From Candidatus Saccharimonadota bacterium (GTDB lineage: Bacteria; Patescibacteriota; Saccharimonadia; Saccharimonadales; Saccharimonadaceae), in the NCBI GenBank assembly GCA_003979185.1, contig RYWJ01000027.1, forward strand, positions 1-6,721: DNA of 6,721 nt. Direction: 5' to 3'. The translations under genes were made by a program, and so were the position numbers. Under the pieces are notes generated by a model. The model was not told the DNA's origin, did no database searches, and saw only the letters and a program-made list of their open reading frames with translations. How positions within the stretch are numbered: position 1 is the stretch's first letter; each line of letters begins with the position of its first letter. Positions 1 through 4,931 of this stretch are shown here, in pieces.

Positions 1-25
1 TCACCACCCTTAACCCATATACTAT

Positions 26-286
26 TTAGGTAGTAGCGACGCAGCGTATGGAGAATCCATTGTAACGTTCACCATAGTAGATGTCGGCTGGGATTATACT
101 GGAATTATTGAAACTCAAGCCATTCGCACCATTCTCAATTGCATCCGGTTCCCATAGCCCACCATCGGTAGAAAAGGCTGTACGAGACCAATAGTGGCCC
201 CAAGAGCCGACATTACGTAGCGAGCTAGCATAGACGTACCCGGCATAAGGGAAGTTGTAATACCGGTGCTTATTGCAAATAAGCAC
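26..286 (-). CDS. C-terminal remnant of an FSMPD / C-type-lectin-like surface domain
   Basis: The 86-residue reading frame has the typical tail of the Fibrobacter succinogenes major paralogous domain (FSMPD, related to DUF1566 and C-type lectin-like folds): a G-x-YWS-x-TA motif near residues 30-37, a L-x-FNNSS stretch near 57-62, and the ending YNGFSIRCVA. Complete proteins of this type are much longer, secreted and thought to be surface-exposed; here the N-terminal half of the domain and any signal peptide are missing. The only start is a GTG at 286 lying at the edge of a perfect hairpin. Upstream the frame is open only to a TGA at 356-358 and the residues there do not look like the family. 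It follows the Mur-like gene by 32 bp on the same strand and has no visible promoter or ribosome binding site. It is best read as a broken gene or a promoterless 3' cassette; a short functional protein is less likely. The family assignment is from recognised motifs, not a search. Confidence 0.5.
   Translation of the reverse strand: MLICNKHRYYNFPYAGYVYASSLRNVGSWGHYWSRTAFSTDGGLWEPDAIENGANGLSFNNSSIIPADIYYGERYNGFSIRCVATT
266..286. repeat. Perfect 9-bp inverted repeat with 3-nt loop
   Basis: GTGCTTATT (266-274) and AATAAGCAC (278-286) are perfect reverse complements separated by GCA. The hairpin begins, on the minus strand, exactly at the GTG start of the surface-domain remnant and 32 bp beyond the stop of the Mur-like gene. 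No T-tract follows on either strand, so it is not a classic intrinsic terminator. It may be a 3' processing hairpin of the Mur-like mRNA or mark the recombination point that created the remnant. Confidence 0.6.
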
Positions 287-318
287 GCAAGACCAAAGCT
301 GTCTTATTTTGGGGTAAG

Positions 319-1065
319 TTATTGTTGCGTGGTTGGCTCGTAGTTGGCGATACCTTCAGCAATGATGTTTGGCGTAATATTGAGCGAGGTTGCGATAGTT
401 GCGGCGCAAGCCATATAAGAAATCATTGGCTCGCCAGTCAAGAAGCTTGCCACGGTAAAATTTTTGTTGCCGAAACTCAAGCTGGCTTCAGCACCTTTGC
501 GATAAAGTTTAGAAAAATCAATACGCATGTCTGAATCCGAAGATGCACCATACGTTAAGGTTTCAGTTTTACCACGGAAAGCGGAAAATTCTGGATAATG
601 TGTATCGTCGCGATTAAGCACAACGACTTCTGGATCAGCACGGAAAAGTCCTGCTTTAGCTTCTAAGAAGGCCTTGGCTTCCATCTCATTCATATTCCCT
701 GGTAAGAAATCCGTAATAGCAGCAGTGTAAATCGGTAGTCCATAAAAAACTTCTGAAGCTAAGGATTCGGCAGGAGCAGTAATGACTGCGTAGGTGACCT
801 TGGCCTTCCAAGCATCGTTCAAAAATTTGTGCAACATTGAAGCCTTGATCGGATGATCGGAGGCGAGGATAGCTGCTGGCTGGCTAGCGGCACGTAAGAT
901 CTCGTGGACGAAATGAGCTACCGTAGATTTGCCGGTTGTACCAGTGATGCAAATTAGGCGCAAATCGCGCGCTGGGTGACCGTAATAAGAAGCTAGTAAT
1001 TTGACTTTCGCCCGCTCAAGACGAAGCCGCGTCTGACCTCCAGAAAGTTTCGCAGTATTCTTCAT
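319..1065 (-). CDS. Stand-alone Mur-ligase-like central domain protein (MurE-like, degenerate)
   Basis: This 248-residue cytoplasmic protein matches the ATP-binding central domain of the Mur ligases, which add amino acids to UDP-MurNAc during peptidoglycan synthesis. The P-loop TGTTGKST is at residues 41-48, an EAKAGLF segment matching the family E/QAK-x-x-LF is at 135-141, the LNRDD motif (usually LNADD) at 150-154, and the helix before the domain 2/3 border at about 213-242. The protein stops where the family's PGR motif and ligase domain 3 should begin, and it has no N-terminal UDP-binding domain: 248 residues against roughly 450-500. Where MurE has the EVSSH motif with the metal-binding glutamate, this protein reads TAPAESL (96-102), and the downstream catalytic histidine region reads GNMNE. 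The ATP site is kept but classic ligase activity is doubtful. ATG is the most upstream sensible start, 6 bases after a TACAAT box. A truncated gene is possible, but the ends fall cleanly at domain borders. Confidence 0.82.
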   Translation of the reverse strand: MKNTAKLSGGQTRLRLERAKVKLLASYYGHPARDLRLICITGTTGKSTVAHFVHEILRAASQPAAILASDHPIKASMLHKFLNDAWKAKVTYAVITAPAESLASEVFYGLPIYTAAITDFLPGNMNEMEAKAFLEAKAGLFRADPEVVVLNRDDTHYPEFSAFRGKTETLTYGASSDSDMRIDFSKLYRKGAEASLSFGNKNFTVASFLTGEPMISYMACAATIATSLNITPNIIAEGIANYEPTTQQ

Positions 1066-1071
1066 GCCTCT

Positions 1072-1077
1072 ATTGTA
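1072..1077 (-). promoter_or_regulatory. -10 box for leaderless transcription of the Mur-like gene
   Basis: On the minus strand the sequence reads TACAAT-AGAGGC-ATG. With 6 bases between the -10 hexamer and the start codon, the first base of the ATG is the expected transcription start, so the mRNA would be leaderless. No good -35 is seen; a weak TTGCTA lies 15 bp upstream. The GAGG in the spacer is too close to the ATG to act as a Shine-Dalgarno site and would not be transcribed. Confidence 0.5.
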
Positions 1078-1180
1078 TCACAAAAAACCAGATAGCAACC
1101 TCATTTGGAACGGATTTTGAACCGAAAAGCAGAAATCTTAAAAAATCTTTATCAATAGGTCTACCAAAAATAGAGAAATG

Positions 1181-1189
1181 TGCTATAAT
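1181..1189 (+). promoter_or_regulatory. Extended -10 promoter (TGCTATAAT) of the tRNA-Arg gene
   Basis: A perfect TATAAT preceded by TG at the extended -10 position lies about 100 bp before the tRNA. The -35 position 17 bp upstream (CTACCA) matches the consensus at only 3 of 6 positions, which the extended -10 could offset. The transcript would start near 1196 and carry a leader of about 90 bases that is removed from the mature tRNA by processing. Confidence 0.6.
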
Positions 1190-1210
1190 GAAGATGTTGC
1201 GAGCAATCGC

Positions 1211-1276
1211 AATGCTCATTTTCATTGTCAAGTGAGCATTTGAAAGATTTTCAATTGAATTTCAAGATGATGCTCA
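1211..1276 (+). promoter_or_regulatory. Structured tRNA-Arg precursor leader with alternative pairings
   Basis: AATGCTCA (1211-1218) pairs with TGAGCATT (1233-1240) as an 8-bp stem. A second copy of ATGCTCA at 1270-1276 can compete for the same partner. Between them TTGAAA (1240-1245) and TTTCAA (1249-1254) form a 6-bp hairpin, followed by the short palindrome at 1255-1265. The leader can therefore fold in two exclusive ways, one of which approaches the 5' end of the tRNA at 1288. Whether this affects processing or is incidental cannot be told from sequence. Confidence 0.4.
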
Positions 1277-1287
1277 CGCATTGATGT

Positions 1288-1364
1288 GCACCCGTAGCTC
1301 AGCTGGATAGAGCGTTTGCTTGCGGAGCAAAAGGTCGTAGGTTCGAATCCTGTCGGGTGTACCA
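1288..1364 (+). tRNA. tRNA-Arg (anticodon GCG)
   Basis: A complete 77-base cloverleaf with encoded CCA. Acceptor strands GCACCCG and CGGGTGT pair (the first pair is G-U), with discriminator A and CCA at 1362-1364. The D stem is GCTC/GAGC with GG in the loop, followed by A at position 20, an arginine identity element. The anticodon stem TTTGC/GCAAA encloses the loop TTGCGGA, giving anticodon GCG at 1322-1324, which reads CGC and CGU arginine codons. The T arm contains TTCGAAT. Most bacteria read these codons with an A34 (inosine) tRNA made by TadA; the encoded G34 needs no such editing. It has its own promoter upstream and a terminator about 50 bases downstream, so it is a single-gene transcription unit. 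Confidence 0.97.
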
Positions 1365-1412
1365 TAGATGAAAAGATGCCAGCTTTGATGTAATAGTAGC
1401 CAAAGGTGGCGA

Positions 1413-1450
1413 GAAGAATGCCTCTAGAAATAGGGGCATTCTTTTGTTTT
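1413..1450 (+). terminator. Intrinsic terminator of the tRNA-Arg gene
   Basis: AGAATGCCTC (1415-1424) pairs with GGGGCATTCT (1433-1442) as a 10-bp stem with one G-U pair and an 8-base loop. It is followed by TTTGTTTT. The position, 50 bases after the CCA, suits the end of the tRNA transcript and insulates it from the consensus promoter just downstream. Confidence 0.85.
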
Positions 1451-1473
1451 AGGGATGCAAGGCGCAAGTTGAT

Positions 1474-1502
1474 TTGACAATAAGGCATCATAGTATTATA
1501 AT
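1474..1502 (+). promoter_or_regulatory. Fully consensus sigma-70 promoter (TTGACA-N17-TATAAT)
   Basis: TTGACA at 1474-1479 and TATAAT at 1497-1502 are separated by exactly 17 bases, a perfect housekeeping promoter on both hexamers. Transcription should start near 1509, giving the membrane-protein gene at 1569 a leader of about 60 bases. This differs from the three -10/N6/ATG genes in the window. An ATG at 1511 lies at almost the start of the transcript (see findings). Confidence 0.85.
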
Positions 1503-1551
1503 GGGAGAATATGGGTAAAAATAGCCTGCCCATTGCGTTGCTTCTAGAGAT

Positions 1552-1558
1552 GAGGGGG
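1552..1558 (+). promoter_or_regulatory. Shine-Dalgarno site of the membrane protein gene
   Basis: GAGGGGG ends 10 bases before the ATG at 1569 and supports that start over the ATG at 1511 in another frame. It is the clearest ribosome binding site in the window and fits the leadered transcript from the upstream consensus promoter. Confidence 0.55.
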
Positions 1559-1568
1559 TATAAAAATC

Positions 1569-2162
1569 ATGCAGAAGCTTTTTTATCGGCAATTTATGGT
1601 CTACATTTTTCTGTTCTGTGCCTGCTTAACGATGCTAGCGATCGGCCACACAGTGGATATGTGCATCAGTACGCAGGTCTGGATCGAGACGGACAACCCG
1701 CATTATGACATCCAGCCAGAGGTTCACATCCTTGGCAAAGATTGGTACTATATCTTTGTCTTTGGTGAGGACGCTAGTCGGCTTGATGCAGACGGAAATC
1801 CAGAAATATTTTGCGAGTCAATTACCGAGCAGACACCGGGCAATCAATATTATCCGGAACAGCGGCTTTGCGCGCTGTATAGTCATCCTGATAATGCTGA
1901 GTATGTCTGGTATGAATCTCAGCCTGGCGCTGCGGAATATGGTATTGGCTGGCGAGGCTGGAGTGGCAAATCCGTGCCTCTAAAATACGGTGGCGATGTG
2001 TTGATAGAGAATTGGTTAATTCTGAGATTTGACACTTTGACTAGCTTAGTCTTGCTCAGTTTCTATGCAATTGTCTATTTAGTATTCGCAGTAAGTATGG
2101 CTAGGCCACGTGATCCGTTAGAACAAAGATGGCTTTGGATCGTGCCGTGGAAGCGTGGATAG
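1569..2162 (+). CDS. Two-pass membrane protein with extracytoplasmic domain, unknown function
   Basis: I do not recognise this 197-residue protein. A hydrophobic segment at about residues 9-28 (FMVYIFLFCACLTMLAIGHT) would act as a signal anchor. A polar, aromatic- and acid-rich region of about 125 residues follows, with cysteines at 32, 82 and 101 that could form a disulfide if exported. A second hydrophobic helix spans about 157-177, and a short basic, tryptophan-containing tail (RPRDPLEQRWLWIVPWKRG) ends the protein. Basic residues before the first helix (K3, R7) and in the tail suggest both ends are cytoplasmic and the middle is outside. The start is set by the Shine-Dalgarno site GAGGGGG. 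It is a monocistronic unit between a perfect promoter and a strong terminator, which suggests high, constitutive expression. The role is unknown; a surface or envelope function is only an inference from topology. Confidence 0.75.
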   Translation: MQKLFYRQFMVYIFLFCACLTMLAIGHTVDMCISTQVWIETDNPHYDIQPEVHILGKDWYYIFVFGEDASRLDADGNPEIFCESITEQTPGNQYYPEQRLCALYSHPDNAEYVWYESQPGAAEYGIGWRGWSGKSVPLKYGGDVLIENWLILRFDTLTSLVLLSFYAIVYLVFAVSMARPRDPLEQRWLWIVPWKRG

Positions 2163-2220
2163 CCAGTATCTAGATGCAAGCTCTAGGACAATATTCCCTA
2201 GTATAGCCCCGCACCTTTTT

Positions 2221-2246
2221 AGTGCCTCCGTTCGGGGGCACTTTTT
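2221..2246 (+). terminator. Intrinsic terminator of the membrane protein gene
   Basis: AGTGCCTCC (2221-2229) pairs with GGGGGCACT (2234-2242) around a 4-base loop with one G-U pair, followed directly by TTTTT to 2246. It is a textbook strong terminator 58 bases after the stop codon. Confidence 0.9.
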
Positions 2247-2278
2247 CCTTGTGAGACAACTGATAAAACTCTAAGGTG

Positions 2279-2386
2279 TTTAGGTGGATTGCTGAGATGA
2301 CGCTAGTGCTTGTAAAAATATGGTCAGTCGTATTGCGCGGGAATTTAGGCGGGTCGCCTAGATGAGTCTAGTGCTTGTAAAAATAT
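2279..2386 (+). repeat. Duplicated 43-bp intergenic element at 65-bp spacing
   Basis: Copy 1 (2279-2321) and copy 2 (2344-2386) align without gaps with 36 of 43 identical bases. The last 19 bases, CTAGTGCTTGTAAAAATAT, are identical (2303-2321 and 2368-2386); similarity fades after that. Each copy contains TTGTAA, and after copy 2 a TATTAT lies 16 bases downstream (2397-2402), so at least copy 2 could carry a promoter. The stretch 2247-2469 holds no credible gene. The pair may be duplicated promoter or operator DNA ahead of the 584-residue protein gene. Confidence 0.75.
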
Positions 2387-2446
2387 TGCTATTCGTTATT
2401 ATGTAGGGGCTAGACGAGGTTGTTTATAAAGCAAATCGGTCAAACC

Positions 2447-2475
2447 TAGACGATCGAAAATATTTTTGTTATAAT
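2447..2475 (+). promoter_or_regulatory. Promoter for leaderless transcription of the 584-residue protein gene
   Basis: A perfect TATAAT (2470-2475) is followed by AAGCTT and the ATG at 2482. A -35-like TAGACG (2447-2452, 4 of 6 consensus) lies 17 bases upstream. The expected transcription start is the A of the ATG, and no Shine-Dalgarno site is present. Confidence 0.65.
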
Positions 2476-2481
2476 AAGCTT

Positions 2482-4236
2482 ATGTTTGGGAAAATCAAGA
2501 GTGGGAACACCAAAAATTCGCGTCATCATCAACTTTATGATGTGATGAGTATACAGCCGACAGTTGCGGCTGATACAGAGTTACAGGATAAGATCATCGC
2601 TTACTTTAGTAATGGTAAGAAAATTGAAGCTCTTGAGGTTGCGGTCACTGCTGGTCAACGTGAGAATGTCACTAACCAGTTGTGTGATGGTAAGATTAGT
2701 GAGCGTGAGTTGAGTGAATTTTTACGACAGGTGGTTTCCAAATGGCCAAATCACGATACGCCAGAAATGATTTTCCAACAAATTTCTCAATTACCAAAAC
2801 AAAAACAGATTTTATCAGTGATAACTGGGCATAATGCGGCAAATTGGCAGACTGTGAGCGTGGAGGATCTGAAAAATCTTCTAACTCAGCCTTTATCTGG
2901 ACAGCCAGATTATCGTACACCACTGGGTTTTGCAAAATTTCGGACGAAGTTTCTGGCTGGTATTAAGGCTCAAGCTACTCCAGAGCAGATGTCAGCTTAT
3001 TATCAAGCTATGGATGGTTTAGAGCGTAAACTTTATGGGAAAAGTTTTGACTTTTATCAACAAATTCAGCTTTTACAGCAAGATTCTCTAGGTATTAGCG
3101 AGGAAATGCTTGCGGAAGCCTTTGCTGATCCATCGGATGATGCAAATATTCAGGAGATTATTACTGAGGAGTTGCGCGGTACAACGTTGGCTGTCGCTCC
3201 AACTATTCAAGCGACGAAGCCGCTACCGAGTACATCCAGCTGGATGGCGTTGAGTCCAGAGCGGAGCAACGAGATTTTGAATCGTGCTATGATTGACGGG
3301 GATCCTTGGGTGCAAGATGGCAATGAGTATCGCCTAGGGGGTTCGACTTTGGTGAGTAGTGGCCTAACGCCTGCTTTTGAGATGAGTGTCAATGATCAAG
3401 GTATGGCTTTTTCTACGCCTTTCCAGCTCGGTGATGGTCGGGGTGCGGTGCTAGGGTATATCTATAATAATGATGGGGCTAAGGTACGTAGTTATTATAT
3501 TAATCCTAAGACTGGGCTTTGGCATTTCGCACCAGATACAATTCGGGGTGCGCGTGGCGAGGGGCTGGGACAAATCGGTGAGGGTTATGGTTTGACTTCG
3601 ACCATGTTACCTTTTGCCTTGCAAAAAGGTCTTTCTGATCTTGTCAAAGAGCGTGGTTTTCGGGAAATTACTAATGTCAATCCAGATTTTCTGTTTGCTG
3701 GGACAGCGCCAGCTTATAATAATCTGCAAGATTTGCGTGAAGCGATTACTCGTGGTCAGGCGCGTAATGATTTCTATCGTGAGGTGGATAATATGCCAAT
3801 TCTCTCAAATTGGCAGTCAAGCGGTAAGAATAAGAACGCCCCACAGCTCATTTCTGTTAATACGGATTTAGCTCCAAATTTTCAGGCTCCAGTGATTAGA
3901 TTTGGAACATATTCAACGTTGGCTGGACAAGTTTTGGTGGATTGCTTCCCTTCGCGCGATGGGCAGGCCACTTGGGTATTTTGCAGTGACGATTGGAGTC
4001 GATGCTGGTTGGGCAATCTTGAGATTTCCTCGCCAATTACCTCTACTGGCTGTCATCGAGACTGGGCGCAGGCTGGTGATCTTGCAACGCCGATTTATGA
4101 ATACAGCACTCAAGCTGCGGGTTACGGTGATCCAAGTGACACGCGTAAAGGTGGCCTAGTCGGCATGTGGAATCAGTATCTTAGCAAAATCCCGTTGATG
4201 CAAGAATACTTATCTTGGCGTAATCAGAGTCGCTAA
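2482..4236 (+). CDS. Large two-part cytoplasmic protein of unknown function
   Basis: I do not recognise this 584-residue protein. There is no signal peptide or membrane segment. Residues 1 to about 235 look mainly helical and charged, with many Q, E and K (for example runs around 93-112 and 165-215). A T/S/P-rich linker at about 235-255 leads to a second part (about 255-560) rich in G, Y, W and S that looks beta-rich. That part includes YYINPKTGLWHF (about 342-353), a glycine-rich GEGLGQIGEGYGLTSTMLPFALQKGL segment at about 362-386, and a C-W-rich stretch near 490-530 with five cysteines. The glycine-rich region lacks the GKT/S of a P-loop. The ATG is set by the -10 box 6 bases upstream. It forms its own transcription unit, ending in a hairpin and a bidirectional terminator. 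It is the last intact gene before the disrupted tRNA-Ser. It could be an enzyme or effector, but no function is claimed. Confidence 0.85.
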   Translation: MFGKIKSGNTKNSRHHQLYDVMSIQPTVAADTELQDKIIAYFSNGKKIEALEVAVTAGQRENVTNQLCDGKISERELSEFLRQVVSKWPNHDTPEMIFQQISQLPKQKQILSVITGHNAANWQTVSVEDLKNLLTQPLSGQPDYRTPLGFAKFRTKFLAGIKAQATPEQMSAYYQAMDGLERKLYGKSFDFYQQIQLLQQDSLGISEEMLAEAFADPSDDANIQEIITEELRGTTLAVAPTIQATKPLPSTSSWMALSPERSNEILNRAMIDGDPWVQDGNEYRLGGSTLVSSGLTPAFEMSVNDQGMAFSTPFQLGDGRGAVLGYIYNNDGAKVRSYYINPKTGLWHFAPDTIRGARGEGLGQIGEGYGLTSTMLPFALQKGLSDLVKERGFREITNVNPDFLFAGTAPAYNNLQDLREAITRGQARNDFYREVDNMPILSNWQSSGKNKNAPQLISVNTDLAPNFQAPVIRFGTYSTLAGQVLVDCFPSRDGQATWVFCSDDWSRCWLGNLEISSPITSTGCHRDWAQAGDLATPIYEYSTQAAGYGDPSDTRKGGLVGMWNQYLSKIPLMQEYLSWRNQSR

Positions 4237-4243
4237 GAGACCG

Positions 4244-4282
4244 CAAGGAAGCGAGAGGATATTCATCCCCAGTGCTTCCTTG
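4244..4282. repeat. tRNA-Ser-like acceptor/T-arm hairpin after the stop codon
   Basis: CAAGGAAGC (4244-4252) pairs with GCTTCCTTG (4274-4282). Inside, GAGGAT (4255-4260) pairs with ATCCCC (4265-4270, one G-U) around a 4-base loop. The first arm contains GGAAGCGAGAGGAT (4247-4260), identical to 4327-4340 in the tRNA-Ser fragment, 80 bp away. On the minus strand it therefore resembles a mini-helix built from the acceptor and T stem of that tRNA. It has no T-tract, so it is not the terminator itself. Confidence 0.6.
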
Positions 4283-4321
4283 AAAATAAAAATGAGCGAA
4301 TAAATTCGCTATTTTTATTTT
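4283..4321. terminator. Bidirectional AT-rich terminator
   Basis: The core AGCGAA (4295-4300) pairs with TTCGCT (4305-4310) around TAAA. After one bulged G (4294) the stem continues for 11 A-T pairs between 4283-4293 and 4311-4321. Both strands end in T-rich runs. It sits between the plus-strand 584-residue protein gene and the minus-strand tRNA-Ser 3' end, and would terminate both. Confidence 0.8.
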
Positions 4322-4322
4322 G

Positions 4323-4378
4323 TGGCGGAAGCGAGAGGATTCGAACCTCCGAGACATTTCTGCCCACACGATTTCGAG
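4323..4378 (-). pseudogene. 3' half of tRNA-Ser(CGA), probable att site
   Basis: Read on the minus strand, this contains the anticodon loop CTCGAAA (anticodon CGA at 4374-4376), the 3' anticodon strand TCGTG and a class II variable arm GGGCA-GAAA-TGTCT. These are followed by T arm GGAGG-TTCGAAT-CCTCT, acceptor strand CGCTTCC, discriminator G and CCA. The expected 5' neighbour CACGA is replaced by CAGAA, which cannot pair, and no D arm or 5' acceptor strand GGAAGCG is found upstream on this strand within the window. The break falls at the anticodon stem-loop, a favoured crossover region for tyrosine recombinases in tRNA genes. The fragment keeps its terminator at 4283-4321. By the usual geometry, the chromosome lies at lower coordinates and the inserted DNA at higher ones. 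An intron-split tRNA was considered and not favoured. Confidence 0.85.
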
Positions 4379-4435
4379 TTCTGTTTTCACTATTTTTACT
4401 ATCTTATATTTACTGCCCTACCTCTGAAAAAATCA

Positions 4436-4573
4436 TTGATGGACTTAATAATATTCTACCATATCCATCCATATTGGAGTATGAAATGATGTAAACTCTT
4501 GATGGCCTTAAAAACTCCATCTATCTGTTATTTAATAAAGAGACCACTTAATAATAGGGCTGGATTGGAGTAT
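4436..4573 (+). repeat. Cluster of short direct repeats next to the att junction
   Basis: Three pairs occur within 140 bp. TTGATGG(A/C)CTTAA is at 4436-4448 and 4499-4511. ACTTAATAATA is at 4443-4453 and 4546-4556. ATTGGAGTAT is at 4473-4482 and 4564-4573. They begin about 60 bp inside the presumed element end, where arm-type integrase or excisionase sites usually lie. The region has no credible gene. AT-rich DNA gives some chance repeats, but three interleaved pairs of 10-13 bases are more than expected. Confidence 0.5.
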
Positions 4574-4662
4574 TTTTATAAGTCTATTTACTTACGACAC
4601 ACAAACTGCCTAGCCGCTAGTATTACTGTACTACTACTTTTCATTTTTGGAATAATAATGCT

Positions 4663-4821
4663 ATGAGCGACAAACGTTAGTGTATCTATGGAAAGAATAG
4701 TACAATACGTAGTAGTAGAAAAACCTAAAACTAATCGCCGCCCGTCATATATTGGCTCGGTCTTACAGCGACATATCTTCCGAATTGGAAATTATGTCAT
4801 TCTGTCTGTTTTGTCGCTCAT
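4663..4821. repeat. 12-bp perfect inverted repeat 135 bp apart
   Basis: ATGAGCGACAAA (4663-4674) and TTTGTCGCTCAT (4810-4821) are exact reverse complements; pairing does not extend in either direction. A shorter inverted pair lies at 4629-4637 (TACTACTAC) and 4709-4717 (GTAGTAGTA). The interval lacks a convincing gene: the frame upstream of 4932 is open from a TTG at 4752, but its residues look non-coding. It could be an operator pair for the nearby helix-turn-helix protein, a miniature transposable remnant, or recombination sites. Confidence 0.5.
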
Positions 4822-4919
4822 TACGGCTCTCTGAGTGTTATTCTCGCCCCGCTGAACTCTGTGGCTATTTCCTTGACTGGTCATTTTCAAGACTGAAAAA
4901 CTTATGCCAGTTTTTATTT

Positions 4920-4925
4920 TATAAT
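4920..4925 (+). promoter_or_regulatory. -10 box for leaderless transcription of the HTH gene
   Basis: TATAAT is followed by CAAGTT and the ATG at 4932, the same -10/N6/ATG layout as two genes in the left part. No good -35 is found 16-18 bases upstream; a TTGACT at 4873-4878 is too far away. This choice of start removes 60 residues of unlikely sequence from the longer open frame. Confidence 0.6.
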
Positions 4926-4931
4926 CAAGTT

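Noticed and set aside
322..534. Plus-strand 70-residue ORF inside the Mur-like gene
   Set aside because: It is antisense to a gene with clear family motifs and has no start signals.
1228..1533. Minus-strand 101-residue ORF across the tRNA-Arg gene
   Set aside because: It overlaps the tRNA, its terminator and a consensus promoter; its HPTGFEPTTFCSASKRSIQLSYG stretch segments (such as FEPTTFCS) are the usual antisense translation of a tRNA.
2279..2386. CRISPR array
   Set aside because: Only two imperfect copies with a 22-bp gap, no further repeats and no cas genes.
2696..2935. Minus-strand ORFs within the 584-residue gene (also 3207-3392, 3913-4113)
   Set aside because: Shadows of the long plus-strand gene with no promoter or ribosome binding site.
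4181..4390. Minus-strand 69-residue ORF over the tRNA-Ser fragment
   Set aside because: It covers the tRNA fragment, terminator and hairpin and is a chance open frame.
4752..4931. TTG-started 60-residue N-terminal extension of the HTH protein
   Set aside because: The residues look non-coding (rich in C, F and S with no domain), and a TATAAT lies 6 bases before the internal ATG at 4932, which would put transcription start after the extension.
4323..4931. Group I intron or split tRNA in tRNA-Ser
   Set aside because: No 5' exon is present in the window on this strand and the base preceding the loop does not suit the usual intron 3' G at a loop position; an att site explains the truncation better.
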